Counted from the stretch's first letter, positions 24,242 through 34,160 are shown. The stretch is DNA of 64,000 bases from an uncultured Dorea sp. (GCA_910577685.1 CAJTOH010000015.1:1-64000); one strand, 5' to 3'. The notes: generated from the sequence alone by a model not told the origin. Numbers and translations are program-made.

Positions 24242-26024
24242 GAATCATCTCCCCTTGAATCAAATCCTCCTGCACCTTCGTCACGTAAGGGATCCTGATC
24301 TCCACAGTGACCCCGCCGAAGGAATTCCTCAGATAATGAAGTCCAAAGCCCGCGCCATAGAGAAGCTCGATCCGCTTATTCACATTCCGCACCCCGTATC
24401 CGAAGGACTCGTCATACTCCGACAACTGCTGGTTCATCTCGTCAATCTGCTTCTGGGTCATACCCGTCCCCGTATCGGCAAGGGAGAGATTCACCATATT
24501 CCCCTGACGCACCGCCTGAAGAGAAATGTTCCCTTCCTTCCCCTGCTTAATCTTAATGCCATGGTAAATAGAATTCTCCACCAAAGGCTGCAGCGTAAGC
24601 TTCGGGATCATCGCCCCTCTGCAGTCCTCCCCAAGCCCGATTTCCATCCCGATAATGTGGTCGTACCGCATATTCTGGATAATCAGGTAATTCCTCACAT
24701 GCTCAACCTCCATTTCCAGCGGGATCACGTCGTGCCCCCGGCTTAAACAGATCCTGTAATACCGCGCCAACGCCTTCACCAGCGTCGAAATCTCCTGATT
24801 CCCGTCCGCCACTGCCTGCCAGTGTATACAGTCCAGAGTGTTATACAGGAAGTGGGGCTGGATCTGGGACTGCAGGGAATTAAAACGTATCTGCTCGATC
24901 TGGTGCTGCTCCTGCTTGACCTGCTCCATCAGCACCACGATCTCCTCCATCATAGAATTGAATCCCGTCGCCAGTTTTGCAAAATCCTCTCCCATATGTC
25001 CGGCGTCAATCCTCACGGACAGCAACCCCGCCGCCACGTCGTCCATATTCTGCACCACCCTGTCGAGGGGCTCATACACCTTCCGGATAATCTTCTTCAC
25101 GATAACATAGCTGACAGCCACCAGCGCCAGCAAAATCCCCGCCATAGGACCGATCATCCGGATGCTGGGACGGTACAGCTCAATGGACGCAATACTGCTG
25201 ATAATATAAAAATTCCAGTTATGTACTTTCTGGTAGACATAGAGCCTCCCCTTCTGGTAGAAACTCCCCTGCCCGTCCCCAAGCCGCCCCATATAGTCGA
25301 CAGACTCCCCGATTTTCTTCGTATCCCTTGCGGCAACCACAGTCCCGTCCGTACTCAAAACCTCCGTACTCCTCCCGCCCTGAGCCTCCCCCACGATCTG
25401 GCTCAAAACCGGGTTAGAAAAATTCATGCATAAAAGCCCCCGCTCCTCGTACAGCTTCTCGAGGCTGTAGACCGGAAAATACACATTTACCGTATACTGC
25501 TTTCCTTTATAGTAGGCGTTGGAAAATCCGATCTTCAACGTACTGTCCTGCCCGTTCTTACACTGTTCCAGATCCCGCTCATACACATTGTGGAACTCCG
25601 AAGCCGCAAGCGCGTCCCTCCCCCGATAAAGATAATCGTCCATCTGATAGCTGATGACAGCGACGAAATTCATATCCGACGCCATATTAAGGCCGCTGGA
25701 TAAGACGTTATTCGCCTCCGTTGTCGCCAAAGCATACTCCGGAAGATGCTTATCTCCGCATTTCAGATACCGCTGCACGGAACCGTCGATGACAAGGGCT
25801 ACGGCCATCGCCTTATATTCCTCCAGCTTATTCTGGTAATTTTCCGCAAGGGTGGAATTCTTATCCTGTAAAAGCTCAATCGACTTATCCCTCAGAGAAG
25901 AAACAGATGATATAGTAGACACAATCAGGACGATCAGCGCCGTGAAAGTGATAGACACGCTGATAAGCGCCTGCATCTTCCTGTCAAACTTCCATCTTCC
26001 GATACGTTTTTTCCATCTTTTCAT
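24234..26024 (-). CDS. YesM-type sensor histidine kinase
   Basis: The 596-residue kinase starts MKRWKKRIGRWKFDRKMQAL, with TTGAGG nine bases before ATG. It has a membrane helix (about 20-45), an extracellular sensor with CACHE-like features (about 50-275), a second helix and HAMP. The His_kinase domain reads LQSQIQPHFLYNTLDCIHWQ (phospho-His), and GHKL boxes are LQPLVENSIYHGI and DTGTGM. It senses an outside signal, probably a sugar or sugar-bound protein, and phosphorylates the YesN-like regulator. Confidence 0.94.
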   Translation of the reverse strand: MKRWKKRIGRWKFDRKMQALISVSITFTALIVLIVSTISSVSSLRDKSIELLQDKNSTLAENYQNKLEEYKAMAVALVIDGSVQRYLKCGDKHLPEYALATTEANNVLSSGLNMASDMNFVAVISYQMDDYLYRGRDALAASEFHNVYERDLEQCKNGQDSTLKIGFSNAYYKGKQYTVNVYFPVYSLEKLYEERGLLCMNFSNPVLSQIVGEAQGGRSTEVLSTDGTVVAARDTKKIGESVDYMGRLGDGQGSFYQKGRLYVYQKVHNWNFYIISSIASIELYRPSIRMIGPMAGILLALVAVSYVIVKKIIRKVYEPLDRVVQNMDDVAAGLLSVRIDAGHMGEDFAKLATGFNSMMEEIVVLMEQVKQEQHQIEQIRFNSLQSQIQPHFLYNTLDCIHWQAVADGNQEISTLVKALARYYRICLSRGHDVIPLEMEVEHVRNYLIIQNMRYDHIIGMEIGLGEDCRGAMIPKLTLQPLVENSIYHGIKIKQGKEGNISLQAVRQGNMVNLSLADTGTGMTQKQIDEMNQQLSEYDESFGYGVRNVNKRIELLYGAGFGLHYLRNSFGGVTVEIRIPYVTKVQEDLIQGEMIHV

Positions 26025-26104
26025 AAACTTTTTCCTCAACTTTTGCGGGGCTTCCCAACCCCCAAGCCATTTAAAGACACCCCGGCCTCCCGGGCCTTAC
26101 CAAG

Positions 26105-26134
26105 AGTATACCTTAAAAAAACCGCCTCTGTCAG
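26105..26134 (-). promoter_or_regulatory. Promoter of the kinase-regulator-glycosidase operon
   Basis: CTGACA (26129-26134) and TATACT (26105-26110) on the minus strand are 18 bp apart, about 80 bp before the kinase start. Confidence 0.65.
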
Positions 26135-26220
26135 CATCTCTGTACATGGAAATATACGGAAAATACCGACAAGGGCAGTTTTCAATGATTTCCGGCGTCC
26201 TTAGCGGCTAAAACATACCG

Positions 26221-27069
26221 CTATCCCTTCACGGCGCCTGCGGTCATACCTTTGACCAGCTTATCTTGGAAGATAATAAACATAACGATCATCGGTAACA
26301 GAGTCAGGGTGAGGACTGCCATGATCATCGGCGTATTCATGGAATACTGCCCCTGGAATTCCCAGATTGCCAGCGGAAGCGTCCGGTTTGCCGAGGACTG
26401 GGTCAGCGTATAGGCGAAAGAAAATTCATTCCACATATTCACGCCGTTATAGATCGCAAGCGTCGCAAGCCCGGGCTTTGCCAGCGGCAGGATCATAGAG
26501 AAAAACATCTGAACCTTCCCGCAGCCGTCAATCTCCGCAGACTCTTCAATCTCCCTTGGGATCTCCTTCATGAAACTGGTCAGGATAAACACGGAGATCG
26601 GCACTGCAAACGCGATATACGGCCCAATCAGCGACCAGATACTGTCATAAAGCCCCGTCGCCTTCGACATCTTGAATACCGGGATCAGCGTGATATGCAC
26701 CGGGATGGACATACACGCCACAATCCCCGCATAGATGGGGTTCGCCAGCTTAAACCTGAACCTTGCCAGCGGATACGAAGCGCATGCCGATATAAACAAA
26801 AGCAGCACCAGCGAGATTGTAAGCACGATCACGCTATTCATGAAATACCTGCCGAAGCCGCCGGTCAGCACTTCTTTATAGTTAGTAAAATTCAGAGAAT
26901 CCGGGAGGTTAAAGACTCCCTTCGTAAGCATCTCGAACTTCTCCTTAAAAGAGTTCAGCACCATAAAGATAAAGGGCATAAACGATACGATCAGGTAAAA
27001 AACCGCCAAGGCAAACGCGATCACCCAACAAATAATACTCTTTCTTTTATTCTTCTTATAAAGATCCAT
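26221..27069 (-). CDS. Carbohydrate ABC transporter permease, MalG-type
   Basis: The 282-residue permease starts MDLYKKNKRKSIICWVIAFA after GAGGAGG. Six helices are visible, and the EAA loop is EIPREIEESAEIDGCGKVQM, the docking site for the ATPase. It ends FQDKLVKGMTAGAVKG, a MalG-like tail. It is the third gene of the sugar uptake operon and overlaps the preceding permease by a few bases. No ATPase is encoded here, so a shared MsmK-like ATPase elsewhere is expected. Confidence 0.95.
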   Translation of the reverse strand: MDLYKKNKRKSIICWVIAFALAVFYLIVSFMPFIFMVLNSFKEKFEMLTKGVFNLPDSLNFTNYKEVLTGGFGRYFMNSVIVLTISLVLLLFISACASYPLARFRFKLANPIYAGIVACMSIPVHITLIPVFKMSKATGLYDSIWSLIGPYIAFAVPISVFILTSFMKEIPREIEESAEIDGCGKVQMFFSMILPLAKPGLATLAIYNGVNMWNEFSFAYTLTQSSANRTLPLAIWEFQGQYSMNTPMIMAVLTLTLLPMIVMFIIFQDKLVKGMTAGAVKG

Positions 27070-27073
27070 ACCT

Positions 27074-27976
27074 CTATGCCTCCTCTTTCCCATTCAGAAT
27101 CTTCATGGTAATCAAAGATACCAGCGTGATCAGGATAAACATGCCTCCCGCCACCGCAGAACCATAGCCCATGTTAAATACGCTGAAAGACTGCTTATAC
27201 ATATAAGTAGCCATCAACTCCGTCGAAGTACCAGGGCCGCCTCCCGTCATAACATAGATCAGGTCGAAGTATTTCAAAGACCCGACCATAGACAGGATCG
27301 CGGCGCTTTTCATAGACGGAACCAAAAGCGGAAACGCTATTTTCCAGAAATACTGCCCTCTGGTAGCCCCGTCAATCCTTGCGGCCTCAAACACGTCGTA
27401 AGGTATATTGGTAAACGCCGCCATAAAGTACACCATATAGAACGGCGTGAACTGCCAGCAGATAACCATGATGACCGTAAGAAGCGCCGTCTTCGGATTC
27501 CCGAGCAGATCGACGTTCCCCCCGCCGAACCAGCCGGAAATCGTGCTTACCAGACCGCCGTTGGTCGCCAGCGCATAGGTAAACAAGAAACCGATCGCAA
27601 CCGATGACATCAGAAGCGGAATGAACCAGATTACCTTAAAAACAGTAAGCTTCTTCCCGCCAAAATCAAGGAACGTCGCCAATGACAGCCCGATCGGAAT
27701 CTGGATACAGATAGACAGCACCATGATCACCAAGTTATTGCGGAAAGCAATCCAGAAATTCTCATCCGCAATCAGAGTCTTCCAGTTCCCGATCCCTACG
27801 AATTTCTTCGCAGCCGAGATTCCGTTCCACTGGTATGTACTCGTAATAAAAGTATCTATGATAGGGTAAATGACATAGACTGCCATCAAAACCGCCACAG
27901 GCGCCAGAAACAGCATCGCAACCCTTCTGGTATCCCTCTGCCTGAGCTTCTCCAGAGAAATCTCTTTTCCACCCAT
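27074..27976 (-). CDS. Carbohydrate ABC transporter permease, MalF-type
   Basis: The 300-residue permease begins MGGKEISLEKLRQRDTRRVA with GGAGGG ten bases ahead. It has six membrane helices, FITSTYQWNGISAAKKFVGI (extracellular loop) and the EAA motif FEAARIDGATRGQYFWKI. It partners the MalG-type permease 5 bp downstream and the binding lipoprotein upstream. Confidence 0.95.
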   Translation of the reverse strand: MGGKEISLEKLRQRDTRRVAMLFLAPVAVLMAVYVIYPIIDTFITSTYQWNGISAAKKFVGIGNWKTLIADENFWIAFRNNLVIMVLSICIQIPIGLSLATFLDFGGKKLTVFKVIWFIPLLMSSVAIGFLFTYALATNGGLVSTISGWFGGGNVDLLGNPKTALLTVIMVICWQFTPFYMVYFMAAFTNIPYDVFEAARIDGATRGQYFWKIAFPLLVPSMKSAAILSMVGSLKYFDLIYVMTGGGPGTSTELMATYMYKQSFSVFNMGYGSAVAGGMFILITLVSLITMKILNGKEEA

Positions 27977-28106
27977 TCCTAAAATCCCTCCTTTTTGTAA
28001 TATAAACAGTACCTCTCAAATGCTCATGTATCCAAAAAAGAGCCGCCGGAAAATGATAATTTATATAAAACATTTCCCGGAAGCCCCTTCTTACATAAAC
28101 TATACT

Positions 28107-29465
28107 CTACTCTGCCTTATTTGCCAGATATTCGTCCATGGCTTTCTGCATAGCTTCCTGCGCCTCCTGCGGAGTCTTCGTCAGACCGAACACCTCCTGC
28201 AGGCCGTCCAGATGCGCCGTAGCTACTGCCGGCGGCAGATACTGGTCATACCATAGCTGAATCTCAGATGCATTATTCGCCGCTTCCACGACTTCCTTCG
28301 TAATAGAATCGGTAAGCTTTTCCTCAATGCCCAGAACCGGAGGAATCTTTCCGTTCTCAACTTCAAAATCAATCACTTCATCAGACAGGTGGGCTTCCGC
28401 GCACTCAAAAGCCGCCTCTAATTTCTCACCTTCACAGTTGAACACCAAGAACTGGTCGCCGACCGTACCGATCATGATAGACGCGTCCGCGTCAGACTCT
28501 TCGATTGCCGGGAACGGGAACCACCCGATCTTCTCGTAGAATTCCGCGCTGTCAGTCGCAAATGTGCCAGTATACCAGGAACCGCACAACAGCATGCCCG
28601 CCGTCTCCTGATACATAAGCTGCTTCGCCTGTCCGTCGTCCTCACTCAGGGAATTCACGCCGTCCGGAAAATATCCTGCTTCCACCCACTCCTGAATCTT
28701 CTCGCCTGCTTTAATGAAACATTCGTCCGTGAACTTTCCTTCTCCTGCTACCGCATTCTGGAACGGCTCAAGCCCGCCGTAACGTGCGGCAAGATTCATA
28801 TAGTACATAGAACCCGTCCACTTGGAACTGTTTGCCAGCGCAAACGGCGTAATATCATTTTCCTTCAAAGTATCACAGATTTTTTCCAGCTCCTTAAGGG
28901 TCTTTGGCTCTTCCAGTTTGTACTTGTCAAACATCTCCTTGTTATAGAAGATACCGGACATTGATACGTTCTGGTAAGGCACGGCGTAGATCTTGCCGTT
29001 ATACGTAGCCTGACCGACCGCTGATTCCATCAGCTTATCCTTGATGTCGGAAGCGTTGAACAGGTCGTCGATCGGCTGACCGAAACCGGAATCAATATAT
29101 TCATACATAGGGCCGCCTGACCAGCAGGAATACATATCCGGACACTCCCCCGAACTCATGGCAACTACCAGCTTCTCTTTGTATGTATCATTCTGGGTTG
29201 GAATACTCGTAACCGTGTAGCCGCTGTCTGTCTCAGAGTTGAATTTCTCCACAGCCTTCGTGATCACATCCTTATCCGGGCTCTCCGTCCCGATATTCCA
29301 GTAGACGATCTCCTTGTCCCCGCCGGAAGCTCCCCCGCTGTCTTTACTGCCGCCGTCATTGCCGCTTCCGCTGCCGCTTCCGCTGTCGCCGCCGCATCCG
29401 GCCAGCGATGCCGTCATCGCCGCCGCCATAGAAAGCGCCATAAGCCTTGCAACTCTTTTCTTCAT
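28107..29465 (-). CDS. Extracellular sugar-binding lipoprotein
   Basis: The 452-residue product is a family 1 solute-binding protein: signal peptide with lipobox SLAGC (lipid on C24), a Gly/Ser-rich spacer, then KEIVYWNIGTESPDKDVITK and FNSETDSGYTVTSIP. It captures an oligosaccharide outside and delivers it to the two permeases downstream. It has AAAGGAGGAG before the start. A 17-bp palindrome in the leader (29496-29512) may be regulatory. Confidence 0.95.
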   Translation of the reverse strand: MKKRVARLMALSMAAAMTASLAGCGGDSGSGSGSGNDGGSKDSGGASGGDKEIVYWNIGTESPDKDVITKAVEKFNSETDSGYTVTSIPTQNDTYKEKLVVAMSSGECPDMYSCWSGGPMYEYIDSGFGQPIDDLFNASDIKDKLMESAVGQATYNGKIYAVPYQNVSMSGIFYNKEMFDKYKLEEPKTLKELEKICDTLKENDITPFALANSSKWTGSMYYMNLAARYGGLEPFQNAVAGEGKFTDECFIKAGEKIQEWVEAGYFPDGVNSLSEDDGQAKQLMYQETAGMLLCGSWYTGTFATDSAEFYEKIGWFPFPAIEESDADASIMIGTVGDQFLVFNCEGEKLEAAFECAEAHLSDEVIDFEVENGKIPPVLGIEEKLTDSITKEVVEAANNASEIQLWYDQYLPPAVATAHLDGLQEVFGLTKTPQEAQEAMQKAMDEYLANKAE

Positions 29466-29495
29466 CTCTTCTCCTCCTTTAACTTGATTCTTCCT

Positions 29496-29512
29496 CCGGT
29501 ATCAGATACCGG
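29496..29512 (-). promoter_or_regulatory. Palindrome in the leader of the sugar-binding gene
   Basis: CCGGTATC, one base, GATACCGG: perfect 8-bp arms about 30 bp before the start codon. It may be a repressor operator or an mRNA hairpin next to the ribosome binding site. Confidence 0.5.
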
Positions 29513-29609
29513 TTGTGTCTATGGGTATATGATAGCATTGTCAATACTTTATTCCTATAAAATAAAATGTCAATTATCTATAAAAATCTTACATTTGGGC
29601 ACATAAAAA

Positions 29610-29647
29610 AAGACGTTCAAAAACATACGAAACCCTCTGAACGTCTT
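29610..29647 (-). terminator. Terminator of the ABC/HExxH/two-component operon
   Basis: AAGACGTTCA (29610-29619) pairs with TGAACGTCTT (29638-29647); seven T follow on the minus strand, just after the kinase stop. Confidence 0.85.
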
Positions 29648-29654
29648 CCGCTTA

Positions 29655-31052
29655 TTATAAACAAATAATAAAAATATTTTTCCCGTCCCGACGGATATAC
29701 CAAAGTTCTCCCCCATGTTTTTCTACAATCTTATATGCGATCGCAAGTCCTAATCCTGTCCCGCCGATGCTTCGTCTGGCGCAGTCCCCCCGTACAAAGG
29801 GATCAAACAGGGACGGCCTCAGCTCTTCTGAAACGGGTTCTCCATCATCCCACACGGAAATCTCCGTATTTTCATCCATCTTCCGTACTTCGGCGGTCAC
29901 ACATGTTCCCGTCTGATTATATTTTGCCGCATTTCCCAAAAGATTCTCGATCACCCGCCGGAATTCTTTTCGGTCAATCTCAGCATAAACAGGCGTCTCC
30001 GGTATCTGAATCTGAAAATCCAGCTCCTTCTCCGTAATCTCCTCGTAATACTCCGCGCAGGTCTGCCTGACTAATTCGCAGAGATCCGTCCGCACGCTCT
30101 GAAGCCGATAACCGGTATCTTCCATTTTGAGCAGTTGGAAAAGTTCATTCACCAAGGTATCGACACGCTCCGCCTTTTGGTCTATCATCCGGTAATACCT
30201 CGGCAGCTCGCCCTCCTTCACCAGCCCTTCCTCCAAAACATTTGCACTGCTCTTAATAGTGGACACCGGAGTCTTGATATCATGGGAAATCTCCAGAAGC
30301 ATCCGGTTCTTTCGATCCTCAGCCTTTTGTTTCTTAAGCTTCTCTGACTCCAACTGTCCGATCATCATATTAAAGGTATCCCTGATCTCCGCAAATTCCC
30401 GCTGGGCCTCAAACTCAAGCCTCACTTGACTGCCCCCGGCCCTTACCTGTTCCATGCCCTCCGTAATCTTCCGGAGGGGTTTTCGGATTCTCCGCGACAG
30501 ATATGCGCTCATGAGGAGGCAGTTTACCAGAAACAGGAGGAAAAAGGAAAGAATCACCGTCACCGCCGTTTTCGTAGTCTGAGTGTCCTTCCCCACATTG
30601 TAAATATAACTCATCCGCAATGCGTTCCTCGCAATCTTCATAAGGTAATATTCGGTTTCTGCCTCTGACCGCACCGCCTTTAGATATCCCCTGTATTCAC
30701 CGGCAGAGGTATTCGCTTCTACCTGATTGTCCGTCATAAGATACTCCGTAAGCTCCTCCATAGAATAGGCCGTAATCTGATCTTTCTTGTCTCCATACAC
30801 CTCCGTCACATGGAAAGAACCGTCGAGACGTTCAATCCACCCTCCAAGGCGTTCAAAAGAGCTGAAATCGCCTACGTTTCCCTCCTCGTCCACCATCTCA
30901 TAGGGCACAAGAGATTCCAGCTGTCCGCCGCCGACAAAGAAGAGCATCCCGAACATACACACGTAAAGCAGAATGACCGATACCGCCGCAAACACGATAT
31001 AACTTACTACAAGCTGCCGGAATACGCTGCCTTTTTTCTTTATCTTTCCCAC
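29655..31052 (-). CDS. Sensor histidine kinase (OmpR-partner type)
   Basis: The 465-residue kinase has a first helix near 15-35, a short extracellular region of about 140 residues, a second helix (VTVILSFFLLFLVNCLLMSAY), HAMP, and LLEISHDIKTPVSTIKSSAN with the phospho-His. ATPase boxes are RRVIENLLGNAAKYNQ and GGTGLGLAIAYKIVEKHGG. It pairs with the regulator 7 bp upstream. The ligand is unknown; the adjacent transporter and HExxH protein suggest envelope or peptide sensing. Confidence 0.95.
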   Translation of the reverse strand: MGKIKKKGSVFRQLVVSYIVFAAVSVILLYVCMFGMLFFVGGGQLESLVPYEMVDEEGNVGDFSSFERLGGWIERLDGSFHVTEVYGDKKDQITAYSMEELTEYLMTDNQVEANTSAGEYRGYLKAVRSEAETEYYLMKIARNALRMSYIYNVGKDTQTTKTAVTVILSFFLLFLVNCLLMSAYLSRRIRKPLRKITEGMEQVRAGGSQVRLEFEAQREFAEIRDTFNMMIGQLESEKLKKQKAEDRKNRMLLEISHDIKTPVSTIKSSANVLEEGLVKEGELPRYYRMIDQKAERVDTLVNELFQLLKMEDTGYRLQSVRTDLCELVRQTCAEYYEEITEKELDFQIQIPETPVYAEIDRKEFRRVIENLLGNAAKYNQTGTCVTAEVRKMDENTEISVWDDGEPVSEELRPSLFDPFVRGDCARRSIGGTGLGLAIAYKIVEKHGGELWYIRRDGKNIFIICL

Positions 31053-31059
31053 TTTCTAA

Positions 31060-31758
31060 TTACTTCTCCTTCTCTACCTTATATCCAAGTCCTTTAACCG
31101 TCTTGATTAACGGTTCTTTGCCTTCCCCTTCTTCCAATTTTTTTCTCAGATTGCTGATGTGGACCATAACCGTATTGTCATCCCCGGCATAGGGTTCCTC
31201 CCAAACCCTTTCAAAAATCTGCTGTTTCGTAAATATGCCTCCCGGACGTTCCATGAACATCTTGAGTATCCGAAATTCTGTGGACGTTATCTCGATCTCC
31301 CGGCCGTCCCTATTTACGGTTCCTTCCTCCACATTCAGCTTCACTCCCCTAAGCTCCAGTTCTTTCTTCTCCTCTTTCGTTTCCTGCCAATAATCATAAT
31401 TTCTCCGGAGCTGCGCCTTAATCCTCGCCACCACCTCCAGCGGATTGTAAGGTTTGGTAATATAATCGTCCGCTCCAAGTTCCAGTCCTAAGATCTTATC
31501 ATAATCCTGATCCTTCGCCGTCAGCATAACCGCCGGAATCCGGCTGCTCTCTCTGATCTTGCGCAGCACGGCAAAGCCGTCCAGCCCCGGCATCATAATA
31601 TCCAATAACACCAGGTGGAAATCCTCCCGGCCAAATAACTTCATTGCTTCAATCCCATCCTTTGCCTTCCGGATGCCAATCCTCTCCCGCTCCAGATATA
31701 ACTCCAGAATATCCAAAAGCTCCGCCTCATCGTCGGCCGCCAGAATCTTATAATCCAT
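31060..31758 (-). CDS. OmpR-family response regulator
   Basis: ATG 31758 (MDYKILAADDEAELLDILEL) is preferred over 31773 because GGAAG lies eight bases ahead and the upstream gene stops one base before. The receiver has DD, LVLLDIMMPGLDG and LTAKDQD/YITKPYNP. The winged-helix domain contains ITSTEFRILKMFMERPGGIF, VWEEPYAGDDNTVMVHISNL and KTVKGLGYKVE. A direct repeat at the operon promoter (34298-34316) is the likely binding site. Confidence 0.95.
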   Translation of the reverse strand: MDYKILAADDEAELLDILELYLERERIGIRKAKDGIEAMKLFGREDFHLVLLDIMMPGLDGFAVLRKIRESSRIPAVMLTAKDQDYDKILGLELGADDYITKPYNPLEVVARIKAQLRRNYDYWQETKEEKKELELRGVKLNVEEGTVNRDGREIEITSTEFRILKMFMERPGGIFTKQQIFERVWEEPYAGDDNTVMVHISNLRKKLEEGEGKEPLIKTVKGLGYKVEKEK

Positions 31759-31759
31759 C

Positions 31760-32713
31760 TTATTTTCTTCCATATTCCTCCAACACCTTGTCCAGTCCTC
31801 GGGTAAAATCGAAAGTTTCCTTCCAGTTCGGATTCAGCCTGTCAAGAATCAGGCATTTCGCAAACCCGGTGCGGTAATATTTTCCCCGCCCTCCCTCATA
31901 CGTATCCAGATTCTCCAGATAGCGCTCCTTATATGCCTTTTCGCCGGCCGCCGTCCGATAGACGGAAGCTTCCACATAATACGCGGTCCCTTCTGTCAGC
32001 TCACAGCGGATCTCCGCGTCTCTTGCCGCCTTTTCCATCCCTTCCATCCGCCGCCTGCGACATTCACTATATTCTAATACGATTCTTTGAATCTCGTCAA
32101 TGGCTGAGGGATCCGTTTCCACCGCTTTTTTCAAAAGTTTCATTTCCTTCTCCATATCTGTTTGCCGGACGCCGTCGCCATCCTTAAGAACATCATTTTC
32201 CGAGTTCCCTGCCTGCCCGCCGTTTTCTAACTCCTCATACATCTCCTCCGCCGTCGTTTTTTCTCCCAGAATCGCAAAATCAGTCAATTGGTATGCGTGG
32301 AACGCCTCGTGCCAAATGGCGGCTTTCTGTTCTAAAGGGCCGTATCCGCTGCCTGAAACCACGCCCTCCACACCGCCTGTAAGCGCCATCAGATGATCGA
32401 ACTGCTCCAAAGTCGGTATAATCACCTCAAAATGATCCTCCACCGGATACGCGGTCCCGGCAAAGGTCTGTAATACCGGCGTCCGCTTCTCAATCTTACC
32501 CCTATAAAACACATAATCTGATGTTCCGTCATACATTGCCACCGGGTAATCCGCAAGGCAAAATCCCTCAAATCCCAACGTGTCCGCCTGTTCCTGTAAA
32601 TCAACAGCCTCTTTATAAATCTTCTTATTTTCCTCGGAAATTCCCTGATTTCCCGTAAACAGCCACGCCGACAAAAGCGCCGCGCCAAGAATACACATCG
32701 CTGCTTTATACAT
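31760..32713 (-). CDS. Membrane-anchored protein with HExxH motif
   Basis: The 317-residue product starts MYKAAMCILGAALLSAWLFT after AAAGGAGG, so a signal anchor is likely and the body probably lies outside. It contains AAIWHEAFHAYQ, an HExxH zinc motif at 135-139, and CELTEGTAYYVEAS (E241 or E248 could be the third ligand). This matches the gluzincin pattern but I do not know the family. The start upstream in the ORF was rejected for lack of an RBS. It is in an operon with an ABC exporter and a two-component system. Confidence 0.75.
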   Translation of the reverse strand: MYKAAMCILGAALLSAWLFTGNQGISEENKKIYKEAVDLQEQADTLGFEGFCLADYPVAMYDGTSDYVFYRGKIEKRTPVLQTFAGTAYPVEDHFEVIIPTLEQFDHLMALTGGVEGVVSGSGYGPLEQKAAIWHEAFHAYQLTDFAILGEKTTAEEMYEELENGGQAGNSENDVLKDGDGVRQTDMEKEMKLLKKAVETDPSAIDEIQRIVLEYSECRRRRMEGMEKAARDAEIRCELTEGTAYYVEASVYRTAAGEKAYKERYLENLDTYEGGRGKYYRTGFAKCLILDRLNPNWKETFDFTRGLDKVLEEYGRK

Positions 32714-32727
32714 TACAAATCCTCCTT

Positions 32728-33486
32728 TTACGCCTCTTTCTTCTGAAACACGGTTATCATCATCGCCCCCGCATACAAGAACAACATCCCGCCAAGAATA
32801 CTGTGTATATCCACTTGGTTTCCAACCAAAAATTCCCCTGCCTGGGATTCTGCCGCATAGAGATCCGGCGTCAGGATAAGAATCCCCCTCAGGATGCCCC
32901 TTGATACGCCGGACACAATCCCCGAGAGCGTCCGCAGGAGCGGCTGCATCGTCCCCGCCAGCATTACCGCAACCGAGACGGCCCCTGCCGCCATACCGGG
33001 AAGCGCCAGACTCATGGCGCTCGTAAACAAACTGACGCCCGCCGTCCCGCACACGAAAATCAAAAATCCCGGGATACTGCGCAGCAGCACATCCGTCTCT
33101 CCTTTGATTCCTGCAAAGATCATCACACCGGCATATAAGACAAACACAGCCGCTGCCGAACTGATTACATTTGCCAATGCAAGCTGCCCATGATAATTTT
33201 TCTGGCTAATCCCGCGCATCCACACCAAATGGCTGGTCTTTTTCTCATACTCGTTGGGAATCGTGCGGAGGCTTAACGCAACGGCTATTCCTCCGCCGAT
33301 GACCGACACCGCGTTCAGGACAAACGGCAACAGCATGCTGATATCTGTCACCGGAACCCCGTCGATTGACAGAGTGACCGTTCCGCTCATACACAGAAGT
33401 ACGATCAGCAGCCCGATCCCCATCACCACATAAATATCCTTTCTGCGGAGTCTCTCCCGCAGCGCATTTTTCATAATTCCCATCAT
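32728..33486 (-). CDS. ABC-2 type transporter permease
   Basis: The 252-residue protein has six hydrophobic helices, including DIYVVMGIGLLIVLLCMSGT and ILGGMLFLYAGAMMITVFQK at the end, and EYEKKTSHLVWMRGISQKNY, typical of ABC-2 permeases. It overlaps the ATPase stop by one base (TAATG). With the ATPase it forms an exporter, or a peptide-sensing complex in front of the kinase. The substrate is unknown. Confidence 0.88.
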   Translation of the reverse strand: MMGIMKNALRERLRRKDIYVVMGIGLLIVLLCMSGTVTLSIDGVPVTDISMLLPFVLNAVSVIGGGIAVALSLRTIPNEYEKKTSHLVWMRGISQKNYHGQLALANVISSAAAVFVLYAGVMIFAGIKGETDVLLRSIPGFLIFVCGTAGVSLFTSAMSLALPGMAAGAVSVAVMLAGTMQPLLRTLSGIVSGVSRGILRGILILTPDLYAAESQAGEFLVGNQVDIHSILGGMLFLYAGAMMITVFQKKEA

Positions 33487-34160
33487 TAGTCCGTACCTCC
33501 GATCTGTTCTACAAAAATCTCTTCTAAGCTCTTTTCACTCTCTCCATTCTCCCACTCATAGATCAGGCGTCCGCTTTTCAGGATGATCCCGCGATCGCAT
33601 ACCCGCTCTATATCGTTCAGGATATGGGAATTGATAAGTATCGTCTTTCCTTCCTCTTTCAATGCCTGAATCGTATGCATCATCTCCAGACGCCCCATTG
33701 CGTCCAGCCCCGCCGTTGGTTCGTCCAGAATCAAAAATTGGGGATCTCCAAGCAGCGCCTGCGCCAAAGCCAGCCTTTGCAGCATCCCCTTGGAATAGTG
33801 TTTTACTTTTGTACTGCTCTTTGAAAGCCCTGCCCGCTGCAAAAGTTCCGGAATCCGGCGCTTTAACTCCTCTTTTTTAATCCTCTGCAGGCCGCCGTAG
33901 AATTCCAGTACCTCCTGACCGGTAAGGAAGGGATGGAAGTAGGGCGTCTCCGGCGAATACCCCATCTGCACATCCTTTTCCCTCCGGATGTTCCCTCCAT
34001 CCTTCGGTATCAGATTAAGGATCATCTTAATGGTCGTCGTCTTCCCCGCCCCATTGCTCCCTAACAGGGCGAATACTTCCCCCTTCTTGACCGAAAAACT
34101 GAGATCTTCAACTACATTCTTTTTCTGGTATACTTTTCTCAAATGTTCACATTTCAGCAT
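33486..34160 (-). CDS. ABC transporter ATP-binding protein
   Basis: The 224-residue protein has Walker A GSNGAGKTT near residue 34, Q loop MGYSPETP, signature YSKGMLQRLALAQAL (slightly different from LSGGQ), Walker B FLILDEPTAGLDA and the switch His in INSHIL. It resembles the BcrA-type exporter ATPases. It is the first gene of the operon, after a GGAGG ribosome binding site and the promoter at 34277-34316. Confidence 0.93.
   Translation of the reverse strand: MLKCEHLRKVYQKKNVVEDLSFSVKKGEVFALLGSNGAGKTTTIKMILNLIPKDGGNIRREKDVQMGYSPETPYFHPFLTGQEVLEFYGGLQRIKKEELKRRIPELLQRAGLSKSSTKVKHYSKGMLQRLALAQALLGDPQFLILDEPTAGLDAMGRLEMMHTIQALKEEGKTILINSHILNDIERVCDRGIILKSGRLIYEWENGESEKSLEEIFVEQIGGTD

Noticed and set aside
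32714..33052. Upstream extension of the HExxH protein
   Set aside because: It overlaps the ABC permease in another frame and the ATG 32713 has a perfect ribosome binding site.
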